Translations under genes and position numbers: made by a program
The notes under the pieces: generated by a model
Seen by the model: the letters and a program-made list of their open reading frames with translations, nothing else
The model's database searches: none
Told to the model about the DNA's origin: nothing
Source: Fremontodendron californicum
Lineage: Eukaryota > Streptophyta > Magnoliopsida > Malvales > Malvaceae
DNA length: 64,000 nucleotides
Assembly: GCA_030761205.1 (NCBI GenBank)
Contig: JAULJL010000017.1
Span: 6,148,001-6,212,000, forward strand
Direction: 5' to 3'
Shown: positions 63,764 through 64,000 of the stretch, in pieces
Numbering within the stretch: the stretch's first letter is position 1
How the letters are laid out: every line of letters starts with the position of its first letter

Positions 63764-64000
63764 TGTTATGTGTCAAATTATAAGGTATGGGACTTGAATC
63801 TCATATTGGAAAATAGATGGTTTCTTTGTAGGGTTTATATGGACTTAGATTCTCTCACCTCAATAGCTAGTTTTTGAAGTGTGATTCTCCAAAGATCCAT
63901 ATCAATTGATATCAGAGTCAGACACCATATCTTTCAGACTGCAACGTGGGGTAAGTGACGTCAGTATTACAGTGTTCGTCCGAGGCTAGATAATTTAGAG
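63764..64000 (+). mobile_element. Possible TRIM-like LTR element, 5' LTR and primer binding site (runs off window)
   Basis: A candidate LTR starts TGTTATGTGTCAAATT (63764; alternative start TGTC at 63771) and ends ATCCATATCA at 63904, about 140 bases with TG...CA ends. It is followed by TTGATATCAGAGTC (63906-63919), one mismatch from the plant tRNA-Met primer site TGGTATCAGAG. The LTR interior (GGGACTTGAATCTCATATTGG, AAAATAGATGG, TTCTCTCACCTCAATAGCTA) has the look of plant short-LTR elements. The second LTR would lie beyond the window. Confidence 0.5.

Overview
This is plant nuclear DNA from a dicot, probably a rosid. The genes have many short exons with GT-AG introns, the intergenic DNA is very AT-rich, and small non-autonomous transposons are common. 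The encoded proteins are closest to dicot ALE2, MCTP/QUIRKY and myosin XI-2 (MYA2) as I know those families. I cannot name the species.

Layout. Positions 1-3.8 kb hold the 3' six exons of an ALE2-type receptor-like kinase on the + strand. Positions 4.9-7.2 kb hold a decayed, intron-containing pfkB-type sugar kinase pseudogene. Positions 8.1-11.2 kb hold an intact single-exon MCTP gene on the - strand, with four C2 domains and a C-terminal membrane domain. Positions 11.2-17.4 kb are gene-poor. They contain a 2.5 kb Mutator-like element with 9-bp target duplications and older repeats nested in it, then a 412-bp Mutator-type MITE, also with a 9-bp target duplication.

The dominant structure is a direct tandem duplication of about 18.35 kb: unit A 17381-35717, unit B 35718-54081. 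Each unit carries about 9.9 kb of repeat-rich DNA followed by the promoter and first 18 exons of a class XI myosin. Unit A stops inside intron 18, so myosin copy A is cut off before the converter, neck and tail. Unit B runs into the rest of the gene. My hand-assembled 39-exon model for copy B totals 4545 coding bases and gives an uninterrupted 1514-residue myosin XI ending at 61578. The two units differ by scattered substitutions, microsatellite lengths and a few small indels. Across the 18 shared coding exons I found one difference, Ser11 in A and Tyr11 in B. One breakpoint lies inside the terminal inverted repeat of the 412-bp MITE and the other in intron 18. The join is blunt with no microhomology. 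That fits a real rearrangement, but it also fits an assembly that failed to collapse two haplotype contigs, and this must be settled first.

Positions 61.6-64 kb hold the myosin 3' flank, a degenerate repeat, gene-free sequence, and at the right edge the start of what looks like a small LTR (TRIM-like) element with a tRNA-Met-type primer site.

The genes are independent plant loci, not an operon. ALE2-type kinases and MCTPs both act in surface or cell-to-cell signalling, and myosin XI drives organelle transport. Their adjacency implies no shared pathway.
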